DNA from: JAGNHS01 sp964609695
GTDB lineage: Bacteria > Bdellovibrionota > UBA2428
DNA: 64,000 nt
Reading direction: 5' to 3'
Assembly: GCA_964609695.1 (NCBI GenBank)
Contig: CAZSSP010000004.1
Location: 124,001-188,000 of the forward strand
Shown: piece by piece, positions 42,729 through 50,836 of the stretch
How the letters are laid out: every line of letters begins with the position of its first letter
Position numbering within the stretch: position 1 is the stretch's first letter
Program-made: the position numbers and the translations under genes
The notes under the pieces: generated by a model
The model's database searches: none
What the model saw: the letters and a program-made list of their open reading frames with translations, nothing else
Told to the model about the DNA's origin: nothing

Positions 42729-44939
42729 ATGATTGGGAGCAGGTTAAGAGTCGCAGCGGCATTTGCCATTGCCTTGTCTTTTTATTCGTATGGAGCCTCT
42801 GAAAGGCGGCCCGAAGATAAGGTTATAGAGGTTAATGCTAAGTGGTCAGATCGTATTCACTTGCTTCCCAATAGAGGAAAACAAGCGGTTTCTCCTCTCG
42901 CTCAAGCCTTGAAGGTTTTGAGTCCGGATTTTGTAAAAACTTTATCTGGATATAAAAATCTAAGTAATACTAAGTTTGTTTTATCAACTTTTGATTTGAG
43001 ATCTCGAGAAATTGTTGACGCTATCGAATTGCTTTTGAAGCATGGCGCAAGTTTTGATTTTTATGTTGATTCAATAAATGTATCGCCTATTAGGCGGCCA
43101 ACTGCAAACCAAGTTCGTGCTTGGAGTGAGTCGCAAAAAAAATATTATATTCAAACTTACGATAGAGAAAATGATCCTGATGGTGTGGTTACAGACGAGG
43201 ACATTGCTGCGTGGAATTTTGATAAATACTTAGGAATTGAGCTTTGGAAGAGAATGAAAACTTTAGAAAAAAAGTTTTCGCGACAACTTAAGCTTTATCC
43301 AACTCCATTAGAAATAGTTCCTAAAGATGAAAATGCGGCCTATCCAAGAATTCATCACGTTAAAGGTATCGGCATTCGATTTCGTAGTCCTCGTGGAAAA
43401 TGGCAAGATCCCGCTTATTTTTTAGCTGGTTCTGCAAATTTTACTGACACATGTATGGATTCGGCGGGAAGAATTCTTCCCACTCTAGAAAATTATAAAG
43501 CCTATCTTGCGGGAGCAGTTCCTAAGCGTGTTCCTGGAACTCAGGGTCATATTCAATTTCAAGCGGACTTCACTTCTAAAAAAGGTGAAGAGTTTATTCG
43601 TCCGCTTTTGGCTCCTCTTGAAAATATGGCCACCCTTTATCCAAATGATAAACATTTTGATGAAGGCCCGGTCCCAGAAAAGCTTTATCCAAAAATACTT
43701 TTTAAAGATGGAAGTGTTCTTCAAGCGTTTTATTCTGAAGGAACCTCGATTGAGGGTCGCCCTACTGCTGATCCTATTCGATTAATATTCAAAAAATATT
43801 TATCAAGTGTCGATCTTGAGTTGAATAAATACTACGAAACTCAATTCGTTTACACTCACCACTTCAAGGCCGCTCACATGCGTCAGCTTCTGAAAAAAGC
43901 CATTGAGCACGATACGCTAGAGGACGCTTTTATTGCGGTTGATGGTGGATTTGCTGAAATTCCTGAATCAGCCCTCGATGATTTGTTGTTTGCCGATAAA
44001 GTTTCTATTGGTGATGCTCTTAGAGGTAGGGCTATTCAAAGAAGAGATTCATTGCCTAGAAGTTTTGACTGGCAAAAGAAAGTTTTTAGTTTTGTTGGCG
44101 ACCCCAATAAAGTCGGTAATCAACGACATTCAGATAAACTTCACTCAAAAATGATGTACATTGAATACACAGATGAATTTCATATTCGACATCATTTATT
44201 GGTGTGGGGATCTGGAAATAGCTCTGCAAACTCAGGAAAATTATCCTTTGATGTCTTTTTTGTACTCGACACACCTGATGCAAATCTCGGCAAACAAATT
44301 CAAAATTACATGGCCGGAGTGCAAAAAGAAACTCGACTTCGACCCTACTATCAAACTTGGCTTTTGAGGCGATTTTTAGAATCTTTTGGTACAAGTGTAG
44401 TTAAACTTCTTAATGAAGATAAAGGGTTTGTAGAAAAAATTGCTAAATATTTAGGGGCAAAAGTTAAAAGAAAAGACACATTAGAATCAATTTATAAGCA
44501 GTTGGCTCAACTGAGAACTCAAGATATTTTTGGAAAAAATATTGTAACAATTTTGTCCTGGATGACAAATCATCCTCGACTTCCCAATAAAATGACTTGG
44601 GCCGATTGGCATTTGCTACTTCGATTGGCTCACCCTTTTCAAAAAAACTTTCAGAACTTTCGTTCTGACTTGGAATGGTTTTGGATTCAATCACCTCATT
44701 TAGGTTCAATGAGCCAAGCCGAAAAAGATTCGCAAATTAAATCCTTCAGAAGAATGTTGAAAAAATTAGAAATAGATAGCTTTGAGGATCAAAGGGCAGT
44801 TGGGCCTCAAAGTAGCCGAGTGGATAAAATTATTGCAGAAAATCTTAAGGAGAATTGTGAGCACTTCTTAGGGTTGGACATTGATTATTATCCCCATCAG
44901 ATTGTTGACGAGTGGGGGGAGCCTGGTCATGGTCCTTAG
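42729..44939 (+). CDS. Exported phospholipase-D-fold protein
   Basis: 736 residues with a signal peptide (LRVAAAFAIALSFYSYGAS). Two HKD-like half-sites are visible. The first is RIHHVKGIG (HxK, near residues 209-211) followed by AGSANFTDT about 25 residues on. The second is LHSKMMYIE (HxK, near 471) followed by GSGNSSANS about 20 residues on. The HxK plus GSxN/GSGN pairs are the core of the phospholipase-D superfamily, which includes phospholipases, cardiolipin synthases and nucleases such as Nuc. The Asp of HxKxxxxD is not clear in either half. The GTG at 42723 would add two residues. The C-terminal 250 residues are helical with no match. It overlaps the next gene by 11 bases. Confidence 0.75.
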   Translation: MIGSRLRVAAAFAIALSFYSYGASERRPEDKVIEVNAKWSDRIHLLPNRGKQAVSPLAQALKVLSPDFVKTLSGYKNLSNTKFVLSTFDLRSREIVDAIELLLKHGASFDFYVDSINVSPIRRPTANQVRAWSESQKKYYIQTYDRENDPDGVVTDEDIAAWNFDKYLGIELWKRMKTLEKKFSRQLKLYPTPLEIVPKDENAAYPRIHHVKGIGIRFRSPRGKWQDPAYFLAGSANFTDTCMDSAGRILPTLENYKAYLAGAVPKRVPGTQGHIQFQADFTSKKGEEFIRPLLAPLENMATLYPNDKHFDEGPVPEKLYPKILFKDGSVLQAFYSEGTSIEGRPTADPIRLIFKKYLSSVDLELNKYYETQFVYTHHFKAAHMRQLLKKAIEHDTLEDAFIAVDGGFAEIPESALDDLLFADKVSIGDALRGRAIQRRDSLPRSFDWQKKVFSFVGDPNKVGNQRHSDKLHSKMMYIEYTDEFHIRHHLLVWGSGNSSANSGKLSFDVFFVLDTPDANLGKQIQNYMAGVQKETRLRPYYQTWLLRRFLESFGTSVVKLLNEDKGFVEKIAKYLGAKVKRKDTLESIYKQLAQLRTQDIFGKNIVTILSWMTNHPRLPNKMTWADWHLLLRLAHPFQKNFQNFRSDLEWFWIQSPHLGSMSQAEKDSQIKSFRRMLKKLEIDSFEDQRAVGPQSSRVDKIIAENLKENCEHFLGLDIDYYPHQIVDEWGEPGHGP

Positions 44940-47436
44940 GAATATTTATAAAAAGTCATTTTGTTTATTATTTTTAATTATTTCTAATTGGGGTTTAGCC
45001 AGTAAACCTGACTACGAAGCTTCAGCCGAGGATTGCCAAAGCTATTTAGAAGAGCAGGCCGATAGAGCTATAAGTACTGTGGGTGGGGCCCGTGAATTCA
45101 TGCCCCTAAAGAATTTCTATTTAGGACAGAAAGACCCTTTTCTTTGGGTGACTTGGTGGGTTGCTGATAAAGTTGCTGGTGTAGATTTTTCTCCTGGAAT
45201 GTTTCGCTTAGTCGACACTGCCGCAATGGCCGCCGAAGAAATTTTTAAAGAGATTCCCAAGGCAAAAGATGCAGCTCGTCCTCCTTACAATGCTGGTGAC
45301 ATTGAATCTGGTTATAAAGAGACGATGAAATTAATATTGGAAGGTAAGAGTGAATATATTCGAAATGCTGTTTTGATTAAGAAAAATATTGTGACAGTTG
45401 TTCCTTTATTAAAAAGAATTTCTAAAAAAGATTCTCTAACTGGGCTTCCTTATTATGTTCCTATTGTCATTAAAGGTCACCAAGCTTTAGAGGATTGGGA
45501 TGTTTTTTCGGCCTCTTTTGCTGCTTGGGCTTTAGAGGCCATTCAAAAAAAATTGCCAGAAGAGGCTTATGTGTATGTAAAGCCTATGGCAAAAATTAGG
45601 CAGCGAGCACAAAGTCGCTTGGAACCATTTTATAGAATTTCTCCTAAAACTTATTTGGCAAGAATGAGAGCAGCACAGGGACATTTTGATGGACTCATTC
45701 AATCGTTCGAAGACATTCAAGAGTTAGAACCAAGACGAAATACAGCTTCTTCTGAATCCAGATACATCTCCTACATGAGAGAGATAATGAAGAGGAATAA
45801 AAGTTTCTGGATGATCCCCTTTCCTCCTTCTATTGAAGAACAAAGTGCATTAAAAGCAGCAGGGTATAAAGATACGGATGCCTTGGCTGATTTGAAAATC
45901 AATTCAACAGATTTTTTTAGCTTATCTGCAAAAACGGGCATTGTGCCAACAAGGTTGAGACGATATGTGGCCCGTGCGCTTTCAAAAAAAGAAGATCGCG
46001 TAATTTTATTAGATTCATTTGAAAATCCATTTATTGTAAAAAATAAAAGACGAACTTTGTTTCATAATGACTTTGAAGACATTACAGAATTGGGAATTCG
46101 GGGCGGAGTTTTCCTTGTCGGAATTCAGGTAGAAGATTCTAATGGAAAAGTTGTTACTAAAGCTCATCACTTTGCAGATAAAAAAGATCAATACAGCTTT
46201 GATGAAGTTATTGCTAATTTGTTGAGAACTTTAAAAAGTAATCGGCACTTAAGAAAAGATTTCGCTATTACGGTTTATTCTCATCATGAGGCTACAAAGA
46301 TTGAGCAGGTTTTTGACATTGTAGAGGATGCACCTGAAAAATTTAAAGCAGAAGAAAGAAAAAGTGTATATTACAGCGAATATCAATCTAATGGAAAAAC
46401 CTATGGAAGATTGATTCGACAAACTGACTTTTTCAAACATTTTCCAGATTTAGAGCCAAGCGATGTATTCACTTATTTAGATCGTATTTTAGATTTATTG
46501 CCCTATTTCAGAAATTATATTGTGACCCCTTCTCATACGAATAGTTTAAAGTATCTCTCTCCAATTTTTAGTAATAAAAAAATATCCTTGGTTTATCCCA
46601 AAGGACATAATGGTTTAGAGGTTCAAGCTTGGGTTAGTCGCTATTGGAGCACTGGAAATCCCGAAGGTAAAAACAATGCTATTTACTATGTTCAAGAAGA
46701 CGTTGATGGCAATCGATTGATGACTCAAACTATTGAGTCTTTTGCTAATAAGAGACCCGATAAAAGACTTCAGTGGACTAAAAAATCTTTAGAGCTTCTA
46801 CCTGTTTTGGAGGCCGCAGTTAAGTCGAGTCGAAGAATTGTTGAATTGCATGAAGTATACACATTGCTAAATCGAGTCTTAGGCAAAGACATTTTAAAAC
46901 TTAAGGCTAAGCAAATAGAAAGTCTCAAATTCCTTTTAGACATTCAAAATTATTTAGCTCAAAGAAAAGAAATTCGAGATGATGCCTATTACAATGATAG
47001 TGAAAAGAAAAGTTTACTCCAACAATTGAAAGTTTTGTTTGATGATTCGAGAGCAGAAAATCTTATTAACTTTTTCGAAAGTATAAATCCTGCTTTATTG
47101 AGTGAAAAAAATAACGACGCACAAGAGGCCTTAGGCGAATTTTTAAGTTTGCCCAGTAATTATATTTGGCCATCTCATATCGATATGATGCTTTTTGCTG
47201 AGAAGGTTAAAAAAATAACTCCTAAGGTTGTTTCTAAAAAGGATGCTCTCGAAAATTTAGACATACCCGGGGCTTGGATAGAGTTTTATAAGGATTTAAA
47301 AAGCGCGAGCGATGAAACATCTATAATAAAGTATAAGGGGGTGGAATTGCCCTATGTTGATTCGCCTCGTTTAGAGGAACTCATAAAAGGCTTATATTTT
47401 TCAAAGCTTTTTGGTGTTGAATTAAGTTCTGATTGA
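44929..47436 (+). CDS. Exported RNase H-fold (YprB/TM0106-like) putative exonuclease
   Basis: 835 residues from the ATG at 44929, which has GGGGGGAG eight bases upstream. A signal peptide (KKSFCLLFLIISNWGLAS) is clear. Residues about 290-345 (ALKAAGYKDTDALADLKI ... VPTRLRRYVARAL) resemble the helix-hairpin-helix region that precedes the RNase H-like domain in TM0106-type RecB-family nucleases. The RNase H-like domain then follows: a DxE motif in HNDFED (near 381-383), GGVFLVGIQVED, YSHHEATKIEQ (near 449), HTNSLKYLSPIF, and YVQEDVDGNRL (near 587), equivalent to 'Yn.eDv.atr' of the family. These match the DxE...D acid pattern. The match is by eye. The usual family members are cytoplasmic, so export is odd. 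The 3' end overlaps the PAP2 gene. Confidence 0.7.
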   Translation: MVLRNIYKKSFCLLFLIISNWGLASKPDYEASAEDCQSYLEEQADRAISTVGGAREFMPLKNFYLGQKDPFLWVTWWVADKVAGVDFSPGMFRLVDTAAMAAEEIFKEIPKAKDAARPPYNAGDIESGYKETMKLILEGKSEYIRNAVLIKKNIVTVVPLLKRISKKDSLTGLPYYVPIVIKGHQALEDWDVFSASFAAWALEAIQKKLPEEAYVYVKPMAKIRQRAQSRLEPFYRISPKTYLARMRAAQGHFDGLIQSFEDIQELEPRRNTASSESRYISYMREIMKRNKSFWMIPFPPSIEEQSALKAAGYKDTDALADLKINSTDFFSLSAKTGIVPTRLRRYVARALSKKEDRVILLDSFENPFIVKNKRRTLFHNDFEDITELGIRGGVFLVGIQVEDSNGKVVTKAHHFADKKDQYSFDEVIANLLRTLKSNRHLRKDFAITVYSHHEATKIEQVFDIVEDAPEKFKAEERKSVYYSEYQSNGKTYGRLIRQTDFFKHFPDLEPSDVFTYLDRILDLLPYFRNYIVTPSHTNSLKYLSPIFSNKKISLVYPKGHNGLEVQAWVSRYWSTGNPEGKNNAIYYVQEDVDGNRLMTQTIESFANKRPDKRLQWTKKSLELLPVLEAAVKSSRRIVELHEVYTLLNRVLGKDILKLKAKQIESLKFLLDIQNYLAQRKEIRDDAYYNDSEKKSLLQQLKVLFDDSRAENLINFFESINPALLSEKNNDAQEALGEFLSLPSNYIWPSHIDMMLFAEKVKKITPKVVSKKDALENLDIPGAWIEFYKDLKSASDETSIIKYKGVELPYVDSPRLEELIKGLYFSKLFGVELSSD

Positions 47437-48087
47437 TTTGTTAAAAAGTAATACTTTAATAAGCTTAGAATATAAACTCCCAAGTATTGATCCTAAAAGC
47501 CATCCTGTGAATACGTCGAGGGGGTAATGCTGTCCAAAAAGCACTCGACTAAAGCCTACGATGAGTATGCAGAAAAATACAAAAATATAAAAGGCACTTT
47601 GAATAGGTGTAGTGTTTGTCTTTTTAAGGCCAATCATGAGCGCCAATAAAAATGAGGAATTAAAAGCATGATTAGAGGGAAGGCTTAGTGCGGGGAGATA
47701 GTCAGGATGATAAAAGTCGACATGAGGCTTTAATCTACCAAAAAGAATTTTTAATCTCATGGCTATTAAATCGGAAAGTCCTAGTCCCATAAAAAATAGG
47801 ATAACTAATAAGCTAGAGTTTCTTTTTTTTCGTTTTTGCCAAAACTCCCTGCTTTCATTTTTGTGTGAAACTAAAAAAAATATAAGTAAAAAAGACCCTA
47901 AAATAGAAATACCCAAGGAAGCTTCTGTGAGCCATTGAAACTCCTTCCAGGGCGACACATTTCTGTTAATTGAAGATTCAAAATAACTCTGCAAGCTCTT
48001 GTCGAGAAGCTGCCAATTTTCAGGAAATTTTTCCCAGAGATGTCCTGGAAGGCTTCGCGTTTTGAGGGGGTCTATTGTTGATTCCAT
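47422..48087 (-). CDS. PAP2-family phosphatase (undecaprenyl-diphosphatase or lipid phosphatase)
   Basis: 221 residues with about five hydrophobic segments, inner membrane. The acid-phosphatase motifs are present: LFGRLKPHVDF (variant of KxxxxxxRP), SLPSNHAFNS (PSGH-type, with Asn in place of Gly), and GFSRVLFGQHYPLDVFTG (SRxxxxxHxxxD). Such proteins remove phosphate from undecaprenyl diphosphate or phosphatidic-acid-type lipids. It directly follows the glycosyltransferase gene (TAA then ATG), so a role in recycling the lipid carrier released by that enzyme is attractive but inferred. It converges on the exonuclease-like gene with 15 bases of overlap. Confidence 0.9.
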   Translation of the reverse strand: MESTIDPLKTRSLPGHLWEKFPENWQLLDKSLQSYFESSINRNVSPWKEFQWLTEASLGISILGSFLLIFFLVSHKNESREFWQKRKKRNSSLLVILFFMGLGLSDLIAMRLKILFGRLKPHVDFYHPDYLPALSLPSNHAFNSSFLLALMIGLKKTNTTPIQSAFYIFVFFCILIVGFSRVLFGQHYPLDVFTGWLLGSILGSLYSKLIKVLLFNKSIRT

Positions 48088-49230
48088 TTAACGTGCAAGC
48101 TCCTTAAAGTTGATTTTCTTAACTTCTTCTAATGACTCAGGCAATTCAGAGCTGGGAGCTTGTCCCTTGGATATTTTTAGAACAGCTACAATTTTTGATT
48201 CTTCCTTTTCAACAAAAAATCTATCAAATTTATTATTAATGTCCTTTTGAAGAGGAATACTAAAAAGAGTTTTTTGCTTATTTTTATCAAGGCTTAAATT
48301 AAGATCTTTGGATTGAGAGAAAGTAGATCCTATTTCATTATAAAGCCAAGACCAACCTTTGTTTCCTTTGGCTAAATTATCTTCGTAAGCACCTTGGTGA
48401 TTTAATGGGAAAAGTCTTTTGTTGTTATCGCGAGTCGCTAAATTAAACTCTTCGTCGAGAATAAAGTTTAAATCATCAGGCGATATCTGTTTTTCATGGA
48501 CCATTCTTTTTGAAAAAGCTGATCTTTTGCTTTCTAGAAAGTCTTTATATTTAGGATGAGCATATAAATCAAAACGAATAGGATTGGGTACGATTAAAGA
48601 CAATAGCATGGCTTCACTGATTTCTAAATCGTTGCAGGGTTTATCAAAAAAATGTCGACTAGCAGCTTCGGCGCCATAAATTCCTGGCCCCCATTCTATG
48701 ATGTTGAGATAAAGTTCTAAAATTTGCTTTTTAGATAAGTCAGCTTCAACTTTTTTAGTCCAAGGAATTTCAATCAACTTACGGGCAATGCTTTTCTCTT
48801 TGTTGAGAAATAAATTCTTTACAAGTTGTTGTGTGATAGTGCTGGCGCCTCTTTTGAATTTGCCCTTTTCAATATTCTCTTTGAGCGAGTTTTGAATTTC
48901 CGCAAAATCTAATCCGTTATGTTGATAAAATTTTGCGTCTTCTAATAGAACTAAGAATTTAACGAGTTTCGGGTCGATTTCACTCAAGGGGCGATAAAAA
49001 CTAATTTTCTTATTGATAGGAAAGGAAAACAGAATTTCGTGATTTCGATCGTAAACCGAAGGGGAACTTTTTGGAATTAAACTTTCAAAGTGAATTTTTT
49101 CTGGAGGTAGGGAATATCCAGAGTTTTCGGCGAGCCAATTTAGGGGTCCGGCATTAGCGCAAAGACTTAGATGACTATTCACCACTATAAAAAGAATAAG
49201 ATTGCTTAGTTGTGTCATAAAATATCGCAT
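48088..49230 (-). CDS. Monofunctional peptidoglycan glycosyltransferase-like protein (GT51)
   Basis: 380 residues from the ATG at 49230; a second ATG lies four codons later. The N-terminal hydrophobic segment (LSNLILFIVVNSHLSLCANA) may be an anchor or a signal peptide. The GT51 domain has catalytic Glu in VLLEDAKFYQHNGLDF, GASTITQQLVKN, and LELYLNIIEWGPGIYGAEAASRHFF. No transpeptidase domain follows, so it polymerises but does not cross-link glycan. MtgA proteins are about 240 residues; here an extra 140 C-terminal residues (after PNPIRFDLYAHP) are of unknown role. Longer starts would run into the divergent IHF-like gene's promoter. Confidence 0.88.
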   Translation of the reverse strand: MRYFMTQLSNLILFIVVNSHLSLCANAGPLNWLAENSGYSLPPEKIHFESLIPKSSPSVYDRNHEILFSFPINKKISFYRPLSEIDPKLVKFLVLLEDAKFYQHNGLDFAEIQNSLKENIEKGKFKRGASTITQQLVKNLFLNKEKSIARKLIEIPWTKKVEADLSKKQILELYLNIIEWGPGIYGAEAASRHFFDKPCNDLEISEAMLLSLIVPNPIRFDLYAHPKYKDFLESKRSAFSKRMVHEKQISPDDLNFILDEEFNLATRDNNKRLFPLNHQGAYEDNLAKGNKGWSWLYNEIGSTFSQSKDLNLSLDKNKQKTLFSIPLQKDINNKFDRFFVEKEESKIVAVLKISKGQAPSSELPESLEEVKKINFKELAR

Positions 49231-49294
49231 TTTAACGCTCAGCATAATGACCTCAGGCTTCCCAATCTTCAAAAGGTGGTTCAATATTAAATAT

Positions 49295-49594
49295 ATGACC
49301 AAGTCCGATCTAATTGAAAAACTAACTCAAAAAACTAATATGACAAAGAAAAAAGTCGAGTCACTTGTCAATTGTATTTTTGATTCGATGTTTGAATCTT
49401 TGGTAAACGGTGATCGAATTGAAATTAGAGGCTTTGGTTCCTGGTATGTAAAGAATTATAAAAGTTATACAGGAAGGAATCCTAAAACGGGTTCTTCTGT
49501 AAGTGTTAGAGAAAAGCGACTTCCATTTTTTAAAGTTGGTAAAGAACTTAAAAAAAGAATTGATGATGGGAAGTCTCATCCTATTGTTGAATAA
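49295..49594 (+). CDS. HU/IHF-family DNA-binding protein, IHF-beta-like
   Basis: 99 residues from the ATG at 49295. The start MTKSDLIEKLTQKTNMTKK and the DNA-intercalating arm RGFGSWYVKNYKSYTGRNPKTG, with the conserved Pro at the tip, match integration host factor beta. The ending FFKVGKELKKRID is also as in IhfB. The frame continues upstream to 49202 but without family similarity. These proteins bend DNA and organise promoters. It is divergent from the glycosyltransferase gene with 64 bases between. Confidence 0.93.
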   Translation: MTKSDLIEKLTQKTNMTKKKVESLVNCIFDSMFESLVNGDRIEIRGFGSWYVKNYKSYTGRNPKTGSSVSVREKRLPFFKVGKELKKRIDDGKSHPIVE

Positions 49595-49613
49595 TTTTAA
49601 TTAGATTTAGTTA

Positions 49614-50270
49614 TTAATGTTTGATTCGATCAAATTTTTCAACTTGAGTTAATGTCTGCGCGTCTAAATACCACATCTCTTGAGCTTTTCGATCGCTTTC
49701 AATTTGATAATCAATTCTAAATTCATACTTTGCTTCTAAAAAGCCAGAAGAATTCCAAATCCATACAGGTCTAGGAGTTCCCATTTTGAAAGATTGCTGT
49801 GGCGCCTTTAAAATTCTTGAAACGGCGACGCTTAATGCGCTTTGATTTTTTAAAGGGAATTTTTTAGGCTTTGGGGTTTCTCTTGGAAGTAAAGTGGGGG
49901 CTGGAATTTTACTTCCATCTTTTGCAATCATAATTTCAAAGGGCAAGATTTCAATCCCATCAAAAAGATAGGAAAGTTTTAAGCTCTCGTCAGTTTCATC
50001 TGCTTTTTTTAAGCTGAGATGTTTTTTAAATTCAGCTTCGTAATTTGATAAAAATTTATCTTCTAAGTCTTTTAAGCTTATTTGTTGGCTTTGCGGACGT
50101 CTTAAAGCAGAATTAGTGAGATTTTTTTTTGTAGGCTCTTCATTGTTTTCAATGACGGCAGGAAATCTATGTATTTCAGGTTTTATAGATTTTTCATCAT
50201 CAAAGAAAATTTGCCAAATGAAATGACCCAAGGCCAATATTAATAATGCAATTAGATAAGATCTTTTCAT
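49614..50270 (-). CDS. Membrane-anchored protein of unknown function (FHA/Tad operon)
   Basis: 218 residues. One N-terminal membrane segment (YLIALLILALGHFIWQIFF) is followed by a charged, probably disordered linker with proline near 33-60 and 125-140, then a C-terminal region (PVWIWNSSGFLEAKYEFRIDYQ) of mixed strands. No family recognised. It overlaps the upstream gene by four bases (ATGA) and is the last gene of the coupled run that begins with tadC. The topology would place most of it in the periplasm. Confidence 0.78.
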   Translation of the reverse strand: MKRSYLIALLILALGHFIWQIFFDDEKSIKPEIHRFPAVIENNEEPTKKNLTNSALRRPQSQQISLKDLEDKFLSNYEAEFKKHLSLKKADETDESLKLSYLFDGIEILPFEIMIAKDGSKIPAPTLLPRETPKPKKFPLKNQSALSVAVSRILKAPQQSFKMGTPRPVWIWNSSGFLEAKYEFRIDYQIESDRKAQEMWYLDAQTLTQVEKFDRIKH

Positions 50271-50836
50271 TTTTGAAGCTCCAAACTCATAAATGTGCGA
50301 CCTTCACTTTCTTGATTGGATAGAAGAGTCGAAAACCTATGAAATTGAGGGCTCTGAATTAGATTTGTATTTGGTGTTTGAAATTCTCCAGGCCAATTGA
50401 GGTGTAAAAAAATATCTTCAGATTTTAAGGCACCAAGGCTTTGGCTTTTGGATGAAGACGTATTTAATATTTCCTCTAAATTACCTTCGGAATTTTCAAC
50501 AATCATTTTTAACCATTGAGGAACTTTCCCATAAAGCTTTCCATTGGATATAGCGAGTGTCCAAAGTTGACTCATTCCTTTCCATTTAAGAGGAAGTACA
50601 GCTAGGGCCATTTGTTCAGCAGTATGAATTTTAGTTTCAATGGAGTTTTTGTTGGCAGTGGGCATAGGTCTAATTACAGTTATGTCTGGATCGACTTCAA
50701 ACTTTCTCAAGGCCGCATCAAAGGCGTTGAAACAAGGTTGTGCAACTTCTTCGAAGGGGGTTTTCCAAAATTTGCATAAGAGAATTTGTAATCCCTTTAT
50801 ATTGTCTACATGAAAACTTCTATTGGCTAAGATCAT
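50267..50836 (-). CDS. Protein of unknown function (FHA/Tad operon)
   Basis: 189 residues, no signal peptide or membrane segment, with Cys21 and Cys35. A short Ser-rich loop (NTSSSKSQS) splits an N-terminal helical half from a C-terminal half containing EDIFLHLNWPGEFQTPN. Not recognised. It overlaps the neighbours by four bases on each side, so stoichiometric synthesis with the FHA proteins is likely. A cytoplasmic partner of the FHA scaffold is possible but unsupported by homology. Confidence 0.75.
   Translation of the reverse strand: MILANRSFHVDNIKGLQILLCKFWKTPFEEVAQPCFNAFDAALRKFEVDPDITVIRPMPTANKNSIETKIHTAEQMALAVLPLKWKGMSQLWTLAISNGKLYGKVPQWLKMIVENSEGNLEEILNTSSSKSQSLGALKSEDIFLHLNWPGEFQTPNTNLIQSPQFHRFSTLLSNQESEGRTFMSLELQK

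Noticed and set aside
49202..49294. Longer start for the IHF-like protein (31 extra residues)
   Set aside because: The extra part has no family similarity and would overlap the divergent glycosyltransferase gene; MTKSDLIEKL is the family start.
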